The position numbers and the translations under genes were made by a program. 7,545 nucleotides of DNA. Source: Nanobdellota archaeon. Lineage in GTDB: Archaea > Nanobdellota > Nanobdellia > Woesearchaeales > JAGLGH01. Below, piece by piece: positions 5,729 through 7,545 of the stretch. The notes under the pieces are model-generated. The model was not told the origin of the DNA and searched no databases. It worked only from the letters and a program-made list of their open reading frames with translations. Position 1 is the first letter of the stretch, and every line of letters begins with the position of its first letter. The stretch lies in assembly GCA_023144115.1 (NCBI GenBank), contig JAGLGH010000038.1:1-7545 (forward strand), written 5' to 3'.

Positions 5729-7162
5729 CTAAGCAGTTTGTATCCTTCTTATGTTGTCCATAGCCTTTGGGAGCATGTCAAGGGTATATTTCTTGCCGTT
5801 TTCTGCATTTGGACCTCTCCCTCTGTAAAGAAACTCATTTTGAGAATGCTTTGCCATATAAGAGACAAGATCATTAAGCTGGTCCTTGTTTCCATCAATC
5901 TCCTGCATGACATCTAAAATCTTATTTGCTTCTTCAAAAAACTCTTCAGGCTCTGCATAGGCAAAATTATCTGAGAGCTTCTTTACCATAAATCTGATAT
6001 CCTTGATATAAGGCTTTAGCCCGACAATATTTTCTCCCTGATTTCCCATCCCTGTCAGCAGCGCATAGTTTACTTTAAGAGGTGTCAGAGCTTTGCAAAG
6101 CCTGACTACAGGCTGATAATCATTAACAAGTTCTTTAAAATCCTTAGGTTGATCATAAACCTCTTCAAGAAAAAGATTTATTCCTATGCTTTCGAACGAG
6201 TCCCGTATCTTATGAAGCCTTTTCCTCTTCCTGGCAAGATTTAACGTAGTCTCTGGTTGTTTGTATATCTGGCTGATTGTATCATCATAATGGCATGTCT
6301 GGATTGAGATAGAAATATCTTCATCTCTTAGATTTTTTCGGTTAAAAGGCTTGATTAGATCAATTACACTCTTATTTCTCTTTACAATTGAAATAAAACC
6401 CTCTGCATTCCCGATTATATCCTCCCCTCCAAATTGAATCCCTTCTTTTTTAAAATTCCTTAATGCTTCAGTAATAATCTTCCTGTTCTTGGCAAGATAA
6501 CATAACTCATCAACTTTCATATACACTGGATTCCATTCGTCAAGATCAGCCATCCCCATCTTAATCATATCATCTATAAGTGGGAATATCTTATCACTAT
6601 TGTCAATAAACTTGAAGACTTTTTCAGGATTCCTGTATATCCCTTCCAGATTCTCATCAGAGCAGAATGATGTGTTATGGTATGTGGGATATTTAAGACC
6701 TCTTGACTTGAGATTATCCATAAGGCAAACAACATCATCACCTCTTTCTGCAATCTTAATTATATCATCAACATACTTAAGTTCAAGATTCCCATTGTTA
6801 CAAGCAGAATGGGATTTGCGATGCCCTTTTTCAGCCATCTTATCAAGAAGATTATGCACCTTATCTTGGTTTTCAGCAATTTTGATGATATTATCTGAAT
6901 ACTGAAAAAGATGCTGGCTTTCTATTTTGTCAAATACAAAATCTGGCAATTCTTTGAATTTTGTCAGCATAGTATAAACCATTTCATGGTTTGAAACAAG
7001 ATTATCAAGTGATTCTATTAGCTTTTCAAATTTAATTGGACCTATTGCAAAGTCAGAATAAGGCTGATCAGTTTTCTTCTTACCATAGAACTCCTGAATC
7101 TGGTTTAAGAATCCTGCTGCCTTTTTTGTAAAAATATCTTCTAATATTATTTTTTTAGCCAT
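5729..7162 (-). CDS. Hypothetical protein with degenerate helical repeats
   Basis: A 477-aa protein of a family I do not recognise. It has no signal peptide or membrane segment and is predicted to be soluble, charged and almost wholly helical. About eight degenerate units of 36-48 residues can be aligned from about residue 44 to 400, with a pattern like IIKIAxxxDxVxxLxDxLKxxGI. Examples are 91-113, 133-156, 180-204, 218-243 and 304-329. Three units open with Y[RKD][NQ]P[EK] at 176, 300 and 336. The N-terminus (1-43) and C-terminus (about 400-477, with GRGPNAENGKK at 448-458) do not fit the repeat. An alpha-solenoid binding scaffold, in the manner of HEAT or TPR proteins, is inferred from the pattern alone. 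The ATG at 7162 is the first in its frame after a stop and follows a GGGGG Shine-Dalgarno-like site. No neighbour indicates a pathway. Confidence 0.85.
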   Translation of the reverse strand: MAKKIILEDIFTKKAAGFLNQIQEFYGKKKTDQPYSDFAIGPIKFEKLIESLDNLVSNHEMVYTMLTKFKELPDFVFDKIESQHLFQYSDNIIKIAENQDKVHNLLDKMAEKGHRKSHSACNNGNLELKYVDDIIKIAERGDDVVCLMDNLKSRGLKYPTYHNTSFCSDENLEGIYRNPEKVFKFIDNSDKIFPLIDDMIKMGMADLDEWNPVYMKVDELCYLAKNRKIITEALRNFKKEGIQFGGEDIIGNAEGFISIVKRNKSVIDLIKPFNRKNLRDEDISISIQTCHYDDTISQIYKQPETTLNLARKRKRLHKIRDSFESIGINLFLEEVYDQPKDFKELVNDYQPVVRLCKALTPLKVNYALLTGMGNQGENIVGLKPYIKDIRFMVKKLSDNFAYAEPEEFFEEANKILDVMQEIDGNKDQLNDLVSYMAKHSQNEFLYRGRGPNAENGKKYTLDMLPKAMDNIRRIQTA

Positions 7163-7171
7163 TATATCATT

Positions 7172-7176
7172 CCCCC
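7172..7176 (-). promoter_or_regulatory. Shine-Dalgarno-like site of the 477-aa gene
   Basis: GGGGG on the minus strand, nine bases before the ATG at 7162. An earlier ATG (7170-7168) runs straight into TAA after one codon, so 7162 is the usable start. Confidence 0.45.
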
Positions 7177-7188
7177 AATATAATTAAA

Positions 7189-7383
7189 TTAGATAAATAT
7201 TAGATATATGCCTAATATAAAAACCTTTCTCTCATTGAGTAGTAACTGTCTGGTCCTATTTTCATCAAGGATAAAATCCTGAATATTAAGAGGTATTCTA
7301 CTGGCAAGAATAAATTCTTTGTTTTGATTTATAAAAATATACCCCTCTGCTTGCGGTGGCTGGGAATTGCCTATGCTTATATG
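7189..7383 (-). pseudogene. 64-codon open frame without a start codon
   Basis: On the minus strand, one frame stays open between TAG (7386-7384) and TAA (7191-7189) for 64 codons. It has no ATG, GTG or TTG. The translation is balanced and protein-like (for example QPPQAEGYIFINQNKEFILA, then a run ending KVFILGIYLIFI). It is not in frame with the 477-aa gene downstream, and that gene's promoter lies inside it. It could be the eroded 3' end of a former gene; in this AT-rich region it could also be chance. I recognise no family. Confidence 0.2.
7214..7221 (-). promoter_or_regulatory. Candidate TATA box of the 477-aa gene
   Basis: TTTATATT on the minus strand, centred at 7217.5. It predicts transcription from about 7191 and a 29-nt leader that includes the GGGGG site. 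The surrounding DNA is AT-rich, so other boxes are possible. Confidence 0.4.
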
Positions 7384-7392
7384 CTAAGTATA
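7372..7392 (+). terminator. Hairpin followed by T5 on the + strand
   Basis: TATGCTTA (7372-7379) pairs with TAAGTATA (7385-7392), 8 bp including one G-T pair, with a 5-base loop. TTTTT follows at 7393-7397. This is intrinsic-terminator geometry for + strand transcription, but no + strand gene lies upstream, so its purpose is unclear. Confidence 0.3.
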
Positions 7393-7403
7393 TTTTTATG
7401 ACC

Positions 7404-7453
7404 AAAAACCCAATGTAAGATTATACCCTGCCCCTTGGGGCGATTGGGTTTTT
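7404..7453. repeat. Nested inverted repeat / bidirectional hairpin
   Basis: Outer arms AAAAACCCAAT (7404-7414) and ATTGGGTTTTT (7443-7453) are perfect over 11 bp. Inside lies a second palindrome, GCCCCTTGGGGC (7430-7441). Both strands give a stem ending in T5, so it could end transcription in either direction. It lies where a minus-strand gene arriving from the right edge (possible stop at 7499) would need a terminator. Confidence 0.6.
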
Positions 7454-7498
7454 GATTTAAGTAAGAAATTTTCTAAACCAGTTTTTTGCTGAACTAAA

Positions 7499-7545
7499 TT
7501 ATTTTACTCTACTATATGCCTGTGCTATCTTTGCTCCAATTGCGC
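7499..7545 (-). CDS. Possible 3' end of a gene entering from the right edge (partial)
   Basis: On the minus strand one frame is open from the window edge for 14 codons, reading AIGAKIAQAYSRVK, and stops at TAA (7501-7499). The Ala/Lys-rich, amphipathic wording is typical of a real C-terminus. The nested inverted repeat at 7404-7453 lies about 45 bases beyond as a plausible terminator. It is too short to assign a family. Confidence 0.3.
   Translation of the reverse strand, partial: AIGAKIAQAYSRVK

Larger units (their letters stand above)
7163..7498. other. Intergenic region of about 340 bases
   Basis: This gap holds the promoter and leader of the 477-aa gene (about 7163-7221), a startless open frame on the minus strand, a + strand TTTATAAA box (7328-7335), and two hairpins (7372-7392 and 7404-7453). 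I see no tRNA (no TTCGA-type T-loop in either orientation), no CRISPR-like repetition and no convincing complete small ORF. Confidence 0.6.

Noticed and set aside
7208..7282. 24-codon + strand ORF (MPNIKTFLSLSSNCLVLF...)
   Set aside because: Too short, no ribosome-binding site, overlaps the 477-aa gene's promoter on the other strand.
7404..7453. H/ACA guide RNA
   Set aside because: No K-turn, no clear pseudouridylation pocket and no ANA box at the expected position after the stem.
7516..7545. + strand ATG running off the right edge
   Set aside because: Only ten codons are visible, and the opposite-strand frame ending at 7499 has a more protein-like composition and a terminator beyond it.

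Overview
The window reads as chromosomal DNA from an AT-rich archaeon. The evidence is: TATA boxes of the form TTTATATA placed about 26 nt upstream of start codons (leaderless transcription), an archaeal RibL-type nucleotidyltransferase, a compact Ski2/Mtr4-type RNA helicase and a small circularly permuted ribosome-assembly GTPase. The gene mix and small genes would suit a DPANN lineage such as Woesearchaeales, but nothing here proves the lineage. No rRNA, tRNA, CRISPR array or transposase was seen.

Layout from left to right. A possible 3' end of an upstream + strand gene lies at 1-51. A minus-strand ribL-like nucleotidyltransferase (101 to about 526) is divergent from a + strand four-helix membrane protein of the DUF1461/TIGR01906 family (639-1304). 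That protein resembles the bacterial lipoprotein transacylase Lit. It is followed on the same strand by a lipobox-bearing surface lipoprotein (1396-2730) with a signal peptide, a glutamate-rich stalk and four DxDGD-type beta-sandwich repeats arranged A-B-A-B. A hairpin plus long T tract ends this gene. The rest is a minus-strand series, read right to left: an unrecognised 477-aa helical repeat protein (7162-5729), the Ski2/Mtr4-like helicase (5647-3725) and the YlqF/RbgA-like GTPase (3631-2870), each with its own candidate promoter. The last 380 bases (7163-7545) are non-coding or decayed. They hold two hairpins, a 64-codon open frame without a start codon, and perhaps the 3' end of another minus-strand gene.

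The + strand pair forms an envelope module: a Lit-like integral membrane protein beside a lipoprotein. The minus-strand helicase and GTPase are RNA-processing and ribosome-assembly functions. Two start styles coexist. The DUF1461, GTPase and helicase genes look leaderless, with an identical TATA-to-ATG distance. The lipoprotein and the 477-aa protein have roughly 30-40 nt leaders with Shine-Dalgarno-like sites.

The most interesting items are the Lit-like protein in an organism expected to have ether lipids, its position next to a lipoprotein, the unrecognised helical-repeat protein, and the structured right-hand intergenic region.
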